Shown piece by piece: positions 10,432-22,562 of a stretch of 64,000 bases of DNA. The position numbers were made by a program, and so were the translations under genes. The stretch covers positions 62,001 to 126,000 of the forward strand of contig JADNYV010000090.1 in assembly GCA_015501055.1 (NCBI GenBank). Direction: 5' to 3'. The notes under the pieces were generated by a model. It did no database searches and was not told where the DNA came from. It was given only the letters and a program-made list of their open reading frames with translations. The first letter of the stretch is position 1; the number at the start of each line of letters is the position of its first letter. The stretch is from Mucidula mucida. Its lineage: Eukaryota > Basidiomycota > Agaricomycetes > Agaricales > Physalacriaceae.

Positions 10432-13400
10432 TTGCCGAGGGAAGAATCGTCAGATGCAGAATCTATTTATAGGACTGGTACTAAAACATCTAAAATATCA
10501 TTGACGACTTCACCACCAAAACCTGCAAAAGAAAGATATGAACCAAACACACCTGAGTGGGTTGCACAAAGGCTAGGAGAGGATGAAGTGCCAAGAGCAG
10601 TGGGAATTTTGAGAGCATGGATGCCGGAGCGGAGAGAGAGAGAAGCGACAGAAGAGAAGGTGATGGTGATCAGAGCGTTGACAAAGGAAGCTGCGGTAGA
10701 AGTTGTAACGGAGTTAAAAAAGTCAAGGAAGTACATCCGGGGAACAAAGGGGCAGGACATGAAACTCCGAGTAACCATAGAGAGCGTACACACAGGCTCT
10801 GAATGGGAAACGAGTGCCCTTCTTGACAGTGGAGCAACGGGTTCTTGTGTCAATAAAGAATTCGTCGAGAGGAACGGACTCCCAATCAAGGAGTTACCGG
10901 TCAAGCTCCCTGTCTACAATGCGGATGGAACCCTAAACGAGGGAGGAGCAATCGAAGGTTTTGTGGAGGTCCGGATGAAGATTGGAGATCACGCCGAAAA
11001 GATCGAGTTGGCCGTCACCAATCTTGGCAAAACAAGTATCTTTTTGGGGCTAGATTGGTTACAATATCACAACCCCACGATCAACTGGACGGAATCCACG
11101 TTGACTTTCAATCGATGCCCAGACCGCTGCGGCTATCTACCCGAGTATGACTCACCAGAAGACAAAGGAGAAGATGTAGAAGAGAAGTTGGAAGAGGGAG
11201 AGCGTTTATTCTGGATGGACCAGGACAGTTATTGCAAAAGCGGTGAAAAGCTGAGATTACAACAGCCTTCATCCGCTGCTGCACCTTACATTGAGGAATT
11301 CTCTGATGTATTTAGCAAGGCGGACTTTGATAAGCTACCGGAGCAAAGACCCTGGGATCACGCGATAGAACTCACGCCTGGTTCCAAACCGGTTGACTGC
11401 AAGGTCTATCCCCTTAGTCCATCCGAGCAGAAGGCATTAGACGAGTTCTTGGAGGAAAACATACACACGGGACACATACGGCCATCAATTTCACCCATGG
11501 CGTCACCATTCTTCTTTATCAAGAAGAAGGATGGAAGTCTTCGGCCCGTGCAGGATTATCGGAAATTGAATGACATGACGATCAAAAACCAATATCCCTT
11601 GCCGTTGATCCAAGAACTTATCGACAAGCTGAAGGAAGCAAAGTGTTTCACAAAGATGGATGTCCGATGGGGTTACAATAACATCCGGATCAAAGAAGGT
11701 GATGAGTGGAAAGCAGCGTTTAGAACAAACCAAGGCCTGTTCGAGCCCTCAGTTATGTTCTTTGGACTTACAAACTCGCCGGCGACTTTTCAATCGTTCA
11801 TGAATCACATTCTGAAGGAGTTGATTGACGACAGACATGTTATCGTTTACTTGGATGATATACTTATCTTTACAAACACTCTCGAGGAGCATAGACAGAT
11901 TGTACGAAGGGTATTAGAAATATTGCAAGTAAATAAGTTGTACTTAAAACCCGAGAAATGTAGTTTTGAGGCACATACTGTAGACTACTTAGGAGTTATT
12001 GTTGGAGGAGGAGAAGTGAAGATGGATCCGGCAAAAGTGGCCGTAGTGAAGGAATGGAAGGAGCCGACGAAGAAGAAGGAAGTACAGTCATTCCTGGGCT
12101 TCTGCAACTTCTACCGATGTTTCATCCGGGGATTTGCGGGAGTAGCGAAGCCATTGACATCACTGACTGGGAAGGGCGAGTGGGTTTGGGGCAGGGAGCA
12201 GCACAAGGCGTTTGAGGAGTTAAAATGGAGGATGACGGAAGAACCCGTCCTGATCGTACCACACGACGATGGCAAGTTTCGAGTCAAGGCGGACTCCTCG
12301 AACTATGCAAACGGGGCGGTTCTTTCCCAGTTTGTTAACGGAAAATGGAGACCAGTAGCCTTTCGGTCTTGCGCGCTGAACAAAGTGGAGCGCAATTATG
12401 AGATCTACGACAAAGAGATGATGGCAATTATGGACTCGATTGACGACTGGAGACAATATCTCCTTGGAGCAAAGGAAACGGTGGAGGTATTTACCGATCA
12501 TCAAAACCTTCAGTACTTTCGGAAGCCACAGAAGTTGAATCGGAGGCAGGCGAGATGGGTTACAGAGTTGGCGGAGTATGACATACAGATGATTCACAAG
12601 CCGGGCAAGACTATGAGAAAAGCTGATGCCTTGTCAAGGATGACAGGCCTTGAGAAGGGGGAAAAAGATAACGAAAACGTTGTTTTGCTAAAACCAGAGT
12701 TTTTTATATCACAAATGCAATTTTCTTTACATACAGTAGCTACACCGGAGGACAAATTACTTAACAAAATTAAACAAAGAAAAGGAAACAAGGACAGATA
12801 CATACAAAAAGCATTAGAAAACAAAGAAAAAGGATGGGAAGAGAAGGAAAATGGACTTATTATATGGAAGGATTGTATTTACATACCGAAGGATAAGGAA
12901 TTGCGGGGAAGAGTTATTGGAATGCACCATGATACACAGCTTGCAGGGCATCCGGGACAATACAAGACTCTTGAATTGATCACACACACCTATTGGTGGC
13001 CCGGAATCAGCCGAGACGTCCGTGAATACGTAGAAGGGTGTCAAAAATGCCAGGCCACAAAGTCACATCGCACGAAGCCGGCCGCACCCCTTCACCCTAT
13101 TGATGTGCCAAGCGAGCCATGAGAGGTAGTAGGGACGGACATGATTGGAGAACTGCCAGAATCGGGAGGATACAACGTGATCAGCACGTTCGTGGACCAT
13201 TTCACAAAGTGATTACGCATCATACCGACACACACCACTCTGATGTCAGAAGGCATGGCCCGCGTCTACCGTGATCGCATTTTTCCCATACATGGGATAC
13301 CACGACAGATAATACATGATCGAGGTCCGCAATATCACTCGTGTTTCATGAAGGAGTTGTACCGGCTGTTGGGCATCGAAGGAAATTTTACAACGGCGTA

Positions 13401-14340
13401 CCATCCACAGGCAAACGGGCAAACAGAACGGTTGAACCAAGAGATAGAACATTTCTTACGGTTATTCGTCAATTACCATTAGAACGACTGGCACAAATGG
13501 CTACCCTCTGCCGAATTCGTTTACAATGATTGGGTACACTCGGCAACCAAAGTCACTCCGTTCTTTGCAGACATGGGCAGACACCCCTACAAAGGCATCA
13601 CTCCGAAAACGGCATTGAGAAATGAGACTGTGCAGGAGTTTGCCGACGGCATGAGGAAAACATGGGACAAAGTAGGGTCGGCATTGAAGATGGCAAAGGA
13701 GGACATGAAACAGTTTTATGACAGGAAACGGACAGAGGCAGTAGGGTACAAGGAAGGCGACAAAGTATGGCTGGAAGGGATGAATCTCAGTACGGACCGA
13801 CCAATGAAGAAGCTCGATGACAAACGCTTCGGGCCGTTTAAAGTGATCAAGAAAGTCGGGACGAGTTCTTACAAGCTCCAGATCCCTCACACGTGGAAAA
13901 GCATTCATCCCGTGTTCAATGAGGCCCTGTTGACGCCTTACCATGAGCCGCAATTTCCAACACAACCCCGAGACACGCGTCCACCACCTGTGCTGGAAGG
14001 AGCCGAACCGGAATGGGAGATTGAGAAAGTGGTTAATTCCCAGAAGTACCGCGGGGGTTTTCAATACAAGGTTCACTGGAAGGGTTATGGCACACACAAG
14101 CAGACATGGGAACCGGCATGCAATCTCAAGAATGCCGACAAAGCTATCCGCAATTTTCACCAACAGTACCCGAACAAGCCAAAACCACCTGTGCTTGCTC
14201 GCATTGAAGTCCCCATGTCGCAGTTTCCATCACATTTATTTCGACCCATGCCACCGCCTGACACCGAACCCCTTGATGTCACACTACCCTCTGCGGCCCT
14301 CATGGAGCGACTCTGGCGCAGAATGGAACTTGCGCCTTAA
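10432..14340 (+). pseudogene. pol (protease, RT, RNase H, integrase, chromodomain), copy 1
   Basis: The frame is open at 10432-13122 (896 residues) and then broken. Visible are the protease LLDSGATG (10819), RT YLDD (about 11850), RNase H segments with FTDHQN (12490), and the integrase HHCC finger (about 12920-13055). The integrase core continues in pieces to 13482, and the rest runs 13573-14340. A chromodomain (EWEIEKVVNSQKYRGGF, then YKVHWKGYG) is at about 14010-14150. In-frame stops at 13120-13122, about 13210 and about 13480 all look like C-to-T or G-to-A changes relative to the sister copies. The chromodomain is the chromovirus mark and normally directs integration to particular chromatin. 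Confidence 0.88.
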
Positions 14341-14351
14341 GGAGGGGGTGA
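14337..14351 (+). promoter_or_regulatory. Polypurine tract, copy 1
   Basis: TTAAGGAGGGGGTGA lies directly before the 3' LTR and overlaps the pol stop. This is the usual place for plus-strand DNA priming. The same tract precedes the 3' LTRs of copies 2 and 3. Confidence 0.75.
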
Positions 14352-14879
14352 TGTTATGAATCACCACATTTTCACATTTTCAATCTTATCATATCTTATC
14401 GGGGGGCTTGTCTTATCAACCAACAGACTGTTTCATCATCTGTTTTGTCACCGATCATACTCCTTTTCATTACCAAAGCCATACTCATGTTGGACACACG
14501 CCCAACACATGGATGACATCATACATGCCGATACCTCATGGACTCCCTATTGGATACACACCACCAACATTTGTAGCACACATGGTCGTTTCAGTATTAT
14601 TACTTACATGCAGTTACCACTCGTATTTAATGGTTTCACGGACTAGTAGCATACAACACTGGGTCAAGGGCGTGGAGCATTTCTAGTGGAAACGCGTATG
14701 GACAAGGAGTTCCAAACACAGACTTACTAGTATATAAGCAGTAGTGTAGTATTATTGTACTTTAGTTCCGATCTCGTTTATACACCTGGCCTAGCCTAGT
14801 CTTATGAATGCAAACATTTTCTTCCTTAGTTCTTGCTGTGGTACCTGGTTGAGTCTCGTGGCTTAGTCAGTCGCTAACA
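14352..14879 (+). repeat. 3' LTR of Ty3/Gypsy copy 1
   Basis: Starts TGTTATGAATCACC and ends CAGTCGCTAACA, followed by the target duplication CTGTG. Confidence 0.9.
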
Positions 14880-17800
14880 CTGTGCAGCTGATTCACTTGT
14901 TTTGGACAGAATATGGTTCCAGTACCAATCATCGTTTGTCGAACCGAGATTAGACATATCTATGAAGAGTTACGCTAGGCTGAGCAGCTGAGAATAGAAT
15001 CTTACCGTCAGGACTATCAGTTTCATGAATCTCATAGTAATCCTCATTGATCTGATATGTTGCATGAAAGCGCCAATTGCCATTCCTACGTGGGAATCAA
15101 AAGGATATTACCGTAAACATCTAGTACACGCTTGAAAGGATGTAAAAATTACTTTCAATTCTGACTCTTCTGCTGGTCTTCTACTTTCTGATCCTTGCTG
15201 GGATCCACAGACACATTCTAAGTGAGTAGTAAATCACTATTCATCATTTAAGAGACACAGCATACAAGCCTTACCTTGCTTGAGCGAGCATGACGGCAAA
15301 GAGCATCCTGCTTATCAGCTTCCCGTTCCTCTGGAGTCACATTATTGGCACCCTTATTGTATTGGTGTTGTTGCTAAATTGAGATGCTCAGCTTGACTCA
15401 ATTGAATACAAAAGCACAGACCTTTGTGAAGTTTCTAATCTTGCGAGCCAAGGCCTGACAGACTTGATCAAGCACTCGGAAGCTGCCCTTGTACAGAGTG
15501 TCGCTTATATCCACAGTATCCAGGAAATCCTGCTCGACGTTTGTGAGGAATCCATCTAGTCCAAACTCACCCGCAACTAGAACATTAACATTCATGTGTT
15601 TTGGATCCTTCAAATCACTGAGAATGAATTCAAACTGTTTGACCAGATCTCGAGTAGGCAGGAGCAGATTTCCCTCAAACAGAGGTTGTGCATGGACATA
15701 GAAGTCAGAGCTCCCAGATCCAATCTGATACTATGTGAGCCTACTGAAGACAAAGGATATTGTACATACCTGAAGTCAATGACGATGTGCTGCGAGTATC
15801 AACAGGAACTCTCAACAACCGCCTGCTACCTCCCAAAGAGTACACAGATATCGCGCTCAAAAATAAAGTAGGAGGCCGCAAATACTGTTTGACCTCTTGA
15901 CAGTTTGCGAATGAAGATGATTGGCAGTAGCGAAGTCTGAAAAGGAGGGGGATGGAAGGTCGGCTAGCCAACTAAGAAATTTGTAGATCCGTGAGAGAAG
16001 CGTAACCGCATTGATAAGGCCACCAGGACCAAGAACTACATTAGCTCAAAACAAAGTCTTGTATGTGGGTTCCGTAAACTCTGTACCAGACATATCAGAG
16101 TGAAGATTGAGCTCGTGTAGCGTATCAAAAATTTTGAGAGTTAGGGCAGTTTGGATTTCGTCAAGCAGACAAATAGGTGCAAGTGTCGGAGGAGTACGGT
16201 TGAATACAAGCTCGGCCCACAAGATTAGTTTTGCAGTAATAGATACCACTGGCTGATATGCGGCGTAACTTTGGCCTACCCACTGCGTAAACGTTGAGCG
16301 TAGAAATTCTCTAGAGATCAAGATGAACATACCCAAGGAACCTTCTTGTTCTCTGGCTGACTCATATGGCAAAGGTAATGATCTGCCATTCAATGAAGCT
16401 CCGGCGCACCATAGTAGGTAGGGCCTGTGTGCGTGGTTGATGGTGTATCCAAAGGAGTAGTATGCGACAATGCAGCAGCAGCTGGTGGATGCGTAGAGGA
16501 CTGTCCTGGTTTGTCATTGATTGGTGAAGTATGGTGTTGTATATGATTAGGCAGAGGTGCATCGTCAGGAAGAAACTATAGATAGATGAGTAACGTAGAA
16601 GAGTAGGAGAGAGCAATGTACATCTGCATCAACAAAGCCTGGCAGATCTGTTGCCTCGGTATCAGAGATATGAGAAAAGAGTGGCGGCTGGAACCAACTC
16701 ATCAGTGATGCACATCCAAGAGATAAATGCATTCGTACTGGTGCCTTTTCCTTGCCCTTGCGTGACTTCTTTGAGTGCGAAGCCTCAGTTGCCATGTGAT
16801 TTGTCTAAGATATTGAATTCAAAATCAGCTATTACAGATGAATAGTATGAGGATTGCTAACCAATAACGACTTCCTTTGTTTTGGCTGCTCCTTCCTACG
16901 TGGAGGCTGTTTCTCATCAGCAGTGGAACCATTACTACTACTGCTAGTGCTCTAAAGGTTATCAGTCCTAGATCAGCAAGTAAGCAAGGAAGTTCTCACC
17001 ATTGGTCGAGTCTGTTTACAATATGAAGACCCGCCTGATGCCTTACAATTCCAAGTCGTTTTGGGTGGTGGTGCCTTCAATCTTATAGTTAGCACGAGCT
17101 CTCACTGAAAAAAGAAAACCTACATCGCTATCAGAGGCACCGGATGATAGAGTCTCTGATGCAGAGTCAGATTTGTCATCATTGATGGCTATGTTCAACC
17201 AGTCAATATCTTCTGTGACCTCGTTATAATCCTTACTGACGAATCTGTTGTATGAGAGATTGGGTTCGGCAGGAAGAAGCGCAATGAAGACAATATTGGG
17301 AAAGTTGTGCTGAAGTTCACGGATAGCAGTATTAGGAGTAGCTCTAACACCAAATCAGATAACAAATGAGCCAATAACAAATGAGCATACTTGCCAAACT
17401 CCTCAGCATTCAGGTTTCGACCTTGCTTGTATGACATGGGACATAGAAGACGTGAGATACCTGGCAGTGTTCGGGTTGAACGTTTAACCTTAGCTGATGA
17501 GGATGGGCCCTGTCCGGATGTCTTCGGCACACACATATGTGCTACCTGACAAGCATGGACAGTGAGAACTCGCCAACCTTTATATGCTGAAAGAGGCTTG
17601 GGAGTAAGAGAAGCAAACTTGGCATTGACGGCCTGCGTAACATCGGCAGCAGTGGCATCTTCATCCAATATGACCTTCCAAACATAGCCCTTATTAGCAA
17701 GAGAGCCAAACCTGGGAAGGTATCAACAACGCGTAAAGGCAGTGAAAAGAAATAACACATACTTAGAAGCGCTAGGCTTCTCATACTCGCCCCTAGCAAG

Positions 17801-19382
17801 TTGCTTGGTACCCTTGATTAAAGCCACAGTATATATGTGTGTCGGTCCAGACTTTGGTGTCTCTGCCTTCTTGCCCGGAGGAGCAGCGGAAGTACCGGAC
17901 ATGTTCCGCTTGCGAGACTTGTAGCCTTCTCCACAACTGGTTTTATTAAGGTTAGCAGCTGCTTGATACTGTAATCAACATGATTAGATCCTGTTAGCTA
18001 ATAAGCATAACGACTGACAGTTTGTGCAGGATGGAACCAAGTCTTAGGCATTTGAGCCTTCGACTTGAGCTGCTCCATGAATGAGTTGCCACCTCCCGCT
18101 GCAGCTATCTCCTCCTCCCACTGATGTGCCTGTGCTGTAGCCTTGAAGGGGGCAGGTCCGAAGTCACAATAGTTGGAGAAGCGCAATGAAGATGCAGCAG
18201 ATGGATTGGAAGGAGGAATCGGGCCACCGGATTGTGAGCCGAAAAGAGTATCCAAAGTAGCAGAGCTGGAATCAGGACCGGGTGCAGGTGCAGGTGGAGT
18301 AGGTATTGGATTTGAGGATGTATGTGATGGTCCCTAAGGGTCAGACATGAGAGATCAAGACCAGTAGATAAATGGAAGTCGTACAGAAACATCGGGCATT
18401 TCATCATGAATGCCATAAGCACACCCACAAACACCACAAGGAGTTCCAGGATTCCAGGATGAGCAAGGTATTGATGTATCAGTCCAAAACTGGTGACAAC
18501 CACAAGGGTTATTCCCATGAAAGTTGTGGCATGTGCCACCCCAGAGCCTCACACGAAGGTGAAGGCGATGCGATTAACATAGTTGTCAAAAACCAGAGTT
18601 TGAGACGGCTATGAAGACCCTCTAATTGAGAGGGCTGCAGAGTTGGACGGGTGGGCATCTATTACGAATAAAATCAGTCTTAGACTCCGCTGCATATTTA
18701 CAGAAATACCTACACTGTTGAGCGAACGGTAACATTGTGAATTGAATTATGGTGTTGTGGATGTAAGACAAGCAAGAAATTGGAAAGTCAAAACGTGCAG
18801 AAGCCCATGGCGTGGCGAGGCTGACTGTGTCATGATCTAGGGCGACATAGGCTAGAGGAAAAAGCTGTTTGCGGCTGTGAGTCCTTGGTTGCTAGCGTTG
18901 CATCAGGTACAAGCAGTCCTAATGCTACATTGTCTGGTCCAGACAATGATCTCGTATGGGCGGCACATCAAGAACTTGCAGTAAGGAACTGCACCTCGTC
19001 AAGACAGAACGAGATGGTACTAGGTGCTGGACTGGAGACGTCTAAGGTGCTCCAGAAACTTACTGCTTATCGGAGGTGCTGTGCTGCAGTATACATACTA
19101 CATCCTAGTGTTTATATTAGTATCACAAGGAAAAACAGAGCACTTATGAAGATTCCAGTGCTGTTTCAGGATTGTTAACGTGCTACAATCATGGAAAAGA
19201 ATATATTGTGCATAGGACGCGATGTGGTCAGAAGTAAAGTAGGAACCTTCCTATTTAGGTATAAGCCGGTTACATGGTCCAGCGGAGACGGATACCCATC
19301 ATCACTAATCACTGTGAATGATTGCAGCAAGTAGTATTCTTATAGACACATATTAGTGTAGGTGTTGGTGTAGCAGGCAAAG

Positions 19383-19510
19383 TACCATTCCTGTGCTACT
19401 GTGCGGATTGGGCTGATTCAACTTGTTCTGTACTCTTATACCTTGAGGCCAGGTTCTGGTGCTGTTTCTGGGAGTCAAGGAGGCTCAGAAGTCCTCCGTG
19501 GTCATCAGAC
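19383..19510 (-). promoter_or_regulatory. Inverted copy of the promoter-like cassette
   Basis: Reverse-complement match to one unit of the 6218-6560 cassette, including the TATAAGAG core and GTAGCACAGGAATGGTAC. It points toward the leftward cargo gene beginning near 18735, about 650 bases away. The cassette may drive both that gene and the transposase gene. Confidence 0.55.
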
Positions 19511-19612
19511 TATGCTTGGGAGTACCAAATAGTGCCTCAGACCTAGATCAACACATTTCAGCTCAGATTAAAGAGTTCAGCAAAGTATTCAGTATACAAA
19601 GAGTCCCATACA

Positions 19613-21810
19613 CTATGCTTCTTTATCATTGCTGCTCAGCTCCTTGTCCTCCTTGTCCTCCTTGTCCTCCTCCTTATCCTCCTCCTTCTCCTTCTTCTCC
19701 AGCTGTTCCTCTCCAACAGACACCCTCAAAGCAGCGAACAGAAGAGATAGTCGCTTCTTCTTATTCGGCATCTTGTTCTCCTTGCCTTTCAAAGAAATCG
19801 CCCTGGGCCGCTTGCATACAGACTTGCCATAAATGACAGGTGTGCGCTTTGTGGCAGGCAGGTTCTCCACTCAATATGCTCTCCACACCGCAGCAACAAA
19901 GAGATCAAAGCTGTATGGTCCTAACGTCGTCTTATGCTGAACCTTTAGTATGTCTTCCTCCGGTAACATGTCAAGAAACGACTTGAGTAACATCAGCAGC
20001 ATGTACATATGAGAGACTTGAACTTACCTGGATCGTCACACCCCAAGACGTCGGGATTTTGGCAGTGATGGGAGTATAAACATTGACCTTTTTTGAAGAT
20101 CCCGGTACTCGTGGAATGGCCAGACGATAGATAGGGACTTGCTTTGTCTGTGTACCTGGTTGAATATGAGCAATCTGTACTGGTGGTTCTAACACAGGCT
20201 GATAAAAGGGTGTATCATTGTCATGCTCTGAAACTATGTAAGGAACACTTGAAATATAAGAGAAACTCAACCATACCTTGGATAAGCGAAGCAGTACCGT
20301 TATCGCATAAGGTAGCTTTTGGATTGAGCAGGTTCTGTTCAAGTACACTCAAGAATGTGTCACGTTTGAGACAAACCGTGGCGCGACAATAGATGGGTAT
20401 AGTGCGCAAGAAGCGAATATGAGCATCCTCATTAAAGCAAAAAGCACCATCCTCTAAGACATTGGTAAGTTGCGTAGTCGCCAGCATGTGAAGACGCCCA
20501 AGCTGATACTCCCGATGGGTATAAACGAAGTGATCCCAAAGCTCTGAGTTGGTCGCAATACAGTAAATCGGCATATAGGGATGAATGCGAGCTATCTAGA
20601 GTATGTCGGTCGTTTCTTGAGCGCTGTATCTATTATTAATAGCCTGATTACCTTTGACAGCAACAAAGACTGCTGTCATATCCTTGTTCTCAATAATTGT
20701 TTCCCGCCAGGCTTGTAGCGCGCGCAACATAGCCTCAGGTTCTAGATGCCAGACCGGTCCATGGGATTTTGACCAGATGTAGTTCCAGATCTAATGTAGC
20801 AAGGTCAGCTATAAGAAGGTACATAAATAGTGTGTTAACGTACCACAGAACCAGGCTGTAAATCATCCTGAGTACAGACATGGTGGAGACGCATGACGTG
20901 GAAGGAAATCATGACATTATGGTCAAGTACAATGAGGGTCCAATCCGGACGACGGAAAAAGAGCTGAATGGAAGCCTGCCCAGATGAGCCGGGTGGACCA
21001 TGAAAGAGGTGGTCGGGAATCGTGAAAGTTTTACTCTTTGCGCCGCGGGAGACTGCAGGAACGGAGGTCATCTCATTGAACTCCTTAGTAGGAATCCAAA
21101 GTAAGTGTCCCTTGAGCCCAAAGCAGATGTGAATGAGGAACTACATCGTCTCTTAGAATGCAGCAGATGCAAGAAGTTGAGAACCTTACTGTTGAGACCC
21201 CAAATATAAGTTCTTTCCCACAAGCGACGGGAAAGAGCTGTCCGGTGATTTGCAGTCCATTCAGAATAGCGGCGGCCGACTTGTTCTTGAGATGTGAGTA
21301 CTTGAAATGCAACAGTTAGAAGCAATTTACAGAAAACAAACTTTCTTACCTCATTCAGCAACAACCTAGGTAGTTTATTCAATGGTTCTGAGACTTGTGA
21401 TGACGGCTAATAAGATAGAACATAAGGTGATGTACAGCAAAATGTAGAGAAGGGAGCTCTACCTTTGGGCATCGAGTACAACTTGCAATGGTTGCGCACT
21501 TTGAGGTGGTCCAGGCGGACTTCTTCTTCTTCTGGGTGTTTCGTGGTTTGGCAATCAGAAGAAAGCAAGGGTCCTTCGGGGGTGGACTGTGGATTGTTAC
21601 TAACTGGCGAGCACTAGAAGGGCACACCAGAGTATCCGGAAATACACCAAGACGGCCTGCAGAATGATTTGATATGGATACTACCACACAAAGCGAGTAA
21701 AACTCACCATACTTGGCAGGGTTACTAGCAGGCAGCCCGGGAGATCCCATATCAGAGGCATGTAGCCTCGCTTCCTTCATGAATTTCTTGAGGACCATGA
21801 ATTCGGGCAT
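19613..21810 (-). CDS. Second cargo gene of the transposon, function unknown (at least eight exons)
   Basis: ATG 21810 opens MPEFMVLKKFMKEARLHAS. Exons 21708-21810 and 21463-21656 join in phase. Further phase-compatible GT-AG exons follow, containing PSSQVSEPLNKLPRLLLNE, the block YSHLKNKSAAAILNGLQ, then FLIHICFGLKGHLLWIPTKE. Later exons hold IPDHLFHGPPGSSGQASIQL (about 20990), IYCIATNSELWDHFVYTHRE (about 20560) and IYRLAIPRVPGSS (about 20130). The C-terminus is a Lys/Glu/Asp-rich tail ending ELSSNDKEA at 19613. There is a Cys motif at residues about 85-100 (KCATIASCTRCP). I do not recognise a family. Its promoter would lie in the right subterminal array, which suggests it is element-borne and co-regulated with mobility. 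No disrupting stop was noticed in the exons I followed. Confidence 0.55.
19637..19700. repeat. Simple repeat coding an acidic/basic tail
   Basis: Runs of CCTTGTCCTC and CCTCCTTCTC repeat here. On the minus strand they encode alternating Glu, Asp and Lys at the end of the 19613-21810 gene. It is prone to slippage. Confidence 0.7.
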
Positions 21811-21894
21811 GAGAGACAATGATGGTGGTTGAGATCAACGTTGCGTCACCGCGAACTGATCAGATCACCTGACATGTGCTGGTTGTCTTGAGTT

Positions 21895-22260
21895 CGAACC
21901 TGTGTCGAAACAATACCTGATTCTTACCGGCACTTGGACCTGTGTCAAAGTTGCACCTGCACTCCCGCCTGTGTCAAAATTTCACGTCCTTGAAAATAGG
22001 GTGTGTCTATCTCATTTCAGTCTTAGAGACCTGCGTTCAATTTACTACCTGTGTTCATCCCAAAGTAGTTTGTGTTGCGACCTGTGTCTGTTTATTCATG
22101 CATGTTGAGCCTGTATCTGTTACCCGAATTGACCCAATCAACATGTGTTTTCTCAGACTGAGAATCAGAACGTGTGTGTTCTTGTAGCTAGAATTTTGTA
22201 CCCTTGCGTTTGAGATGCAGATGTGTGTCTGACATGACAAATTGGGGGGGAACATGTGTC
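21895..22260 (-). repeat. Right subterminal array of ACCTGTGTC motifs
   Basis: Multiple spaced copies of CCTGTGTC and diverged versions lie here, in the opposite orientation to those at 6055-6215. The array ends shortly before the right terminal repeat and also covers the presumed promoter of the leftward gene starting at 21810. Confidence 0.7.
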
Positions 22261-22309
22261 AGTCCGCTGATATTTTGCCTGGGTATGTCTATTCTATTGC
22301 TAAAATCAT

Positions 22310-22333
22310 TTTTATTACAGTATACCGGCCATA
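22310..22333 (-). repeat. Right terminal inverted repeat
   Basis: Read on the minus strand it begins TATGGCCGGTATACTGTAA, matching the left end. The duplicate CAACAA follows at 22334-22339. Confidence 0.88.
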
Positions 22334-22396
22334 CAACAATGGCAAAGAACACATTTTGACATATGCGTCCACTGTGATTGGCCTTTGTTGAAAGTG

Positions 22397-22405
22397 TATA
22401 AAGGT
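22397..22405 (+). promoter_or_regulatory. TATA-like box of the FunK1 pseudogene
   Basis: GTGTATAAAGG lies about 165 bases before ATG 22563 and just outside the transposon's right end, a sensible place for a core promoter. Confidence 0.4.
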
Positions 22406-22562
22406 CTGTCTTTAAGGGCTAGTGGTGCCTGTTCTCTCCTTGCTTCCTGCACCCTCCCGCTGACTGAAAATATTGTTCAGCGCATCTTGCCCACTCGACG
22501 ATCCTCCTTCCTGTGATCACAACGCTTCTGGTATTCCACACAGTATTCCCCTTCTACATATT

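Larger units (their letters stand above)
8902..14879 (+). mobile_element. Ty3/Gypsy chromovirus, copy 1 (complete but inactive)
   Basis: Two long terminal repeats of 533 and 528 bases bound the element. It starts TG and ends CA, and the 5-bp target duplication CTGTG is perfect (8897-8901, 14880-14884). Internal order is gag remnant, protease, reverse transcriptase, RNase H, integrase, chromodomain, then polypurine tract. The two LTRs differ visibly (roughly one base in ten), so the element is old or has been partly overwritten by gene conversion. Confidence 0.93.
8350..18735 (-). pseudogene. Large cargo gene of the transposon, function unknown, split by Ty3/Gypsy
   Basis: Many short coding exons with GT-AG borders run leftward from ATG 18735 (MLPFAQQ) to about 15000 and resume at 8901. 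The 3' end near 8350 is convergent with the transposase gene. Visible parts: a Cys-rich N-terminal stretch (about 18360-18550: NPCGCHQFW, then CGVCGCAYGIH, possibly zinc-binding); Pro/Ser-rich linker; a block near 17600-17680 (LDEDATAADVTQAVNAKF); basic Lys/Arg stretch (16740-16800); a helical block at 16046-16370; and DPKHMNVNVLVAGEFGLDGF near 15550. The frame before the Ty3/Gypsy element (WYWNHILSKTSESAAQ, about 14880-14940) stays open across the empty site into 8880-8901, so the insertion hit an exon. I do not recognise the product. Exon count and exact joins are uncertain, and more than one gene is possible. Confidence 0.5.
5842..22333. mobile_element. Large DDE DNA transposon, IS3EU-like (tentative), with nested Ty3/Gypsy insertion
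   Basis: The ends are inverted repeats of 24 bp with two mismatches (5842-5865 and 22310-22333), starting TATGGCCG and sharing TATACTGTAA. Directly outside is a perfect 6-bp duplication, CAACAA, at 5836-5841 and 22334-22339. Total length is 16.5 kb, or about 10.5 kb once the nested 5978-bp retroelement and its 5-bp duplication are removed. Inside are subterminal repeat arrays, a rightward transposase gene near the left end, and two leftward multi-exon genes from the right side. The 5'-TAT...ATA-3' ends, 6-bp duplication and rve-like DDE enzyme agree with what I recall of IS3EU. That assignment is inference, while the boundaries are seen directly. Confidence 0.8.

Noticed and set aside
8902..14879. 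Idea that the retroelement LTRs belong to the large DNA transposon
   Set aside because: The LTR element has its own perfect 5-bp duplication (CTGTG), TG...CA ends and polypurine tract, and interrupts an exon of the transposon's cargo gene.
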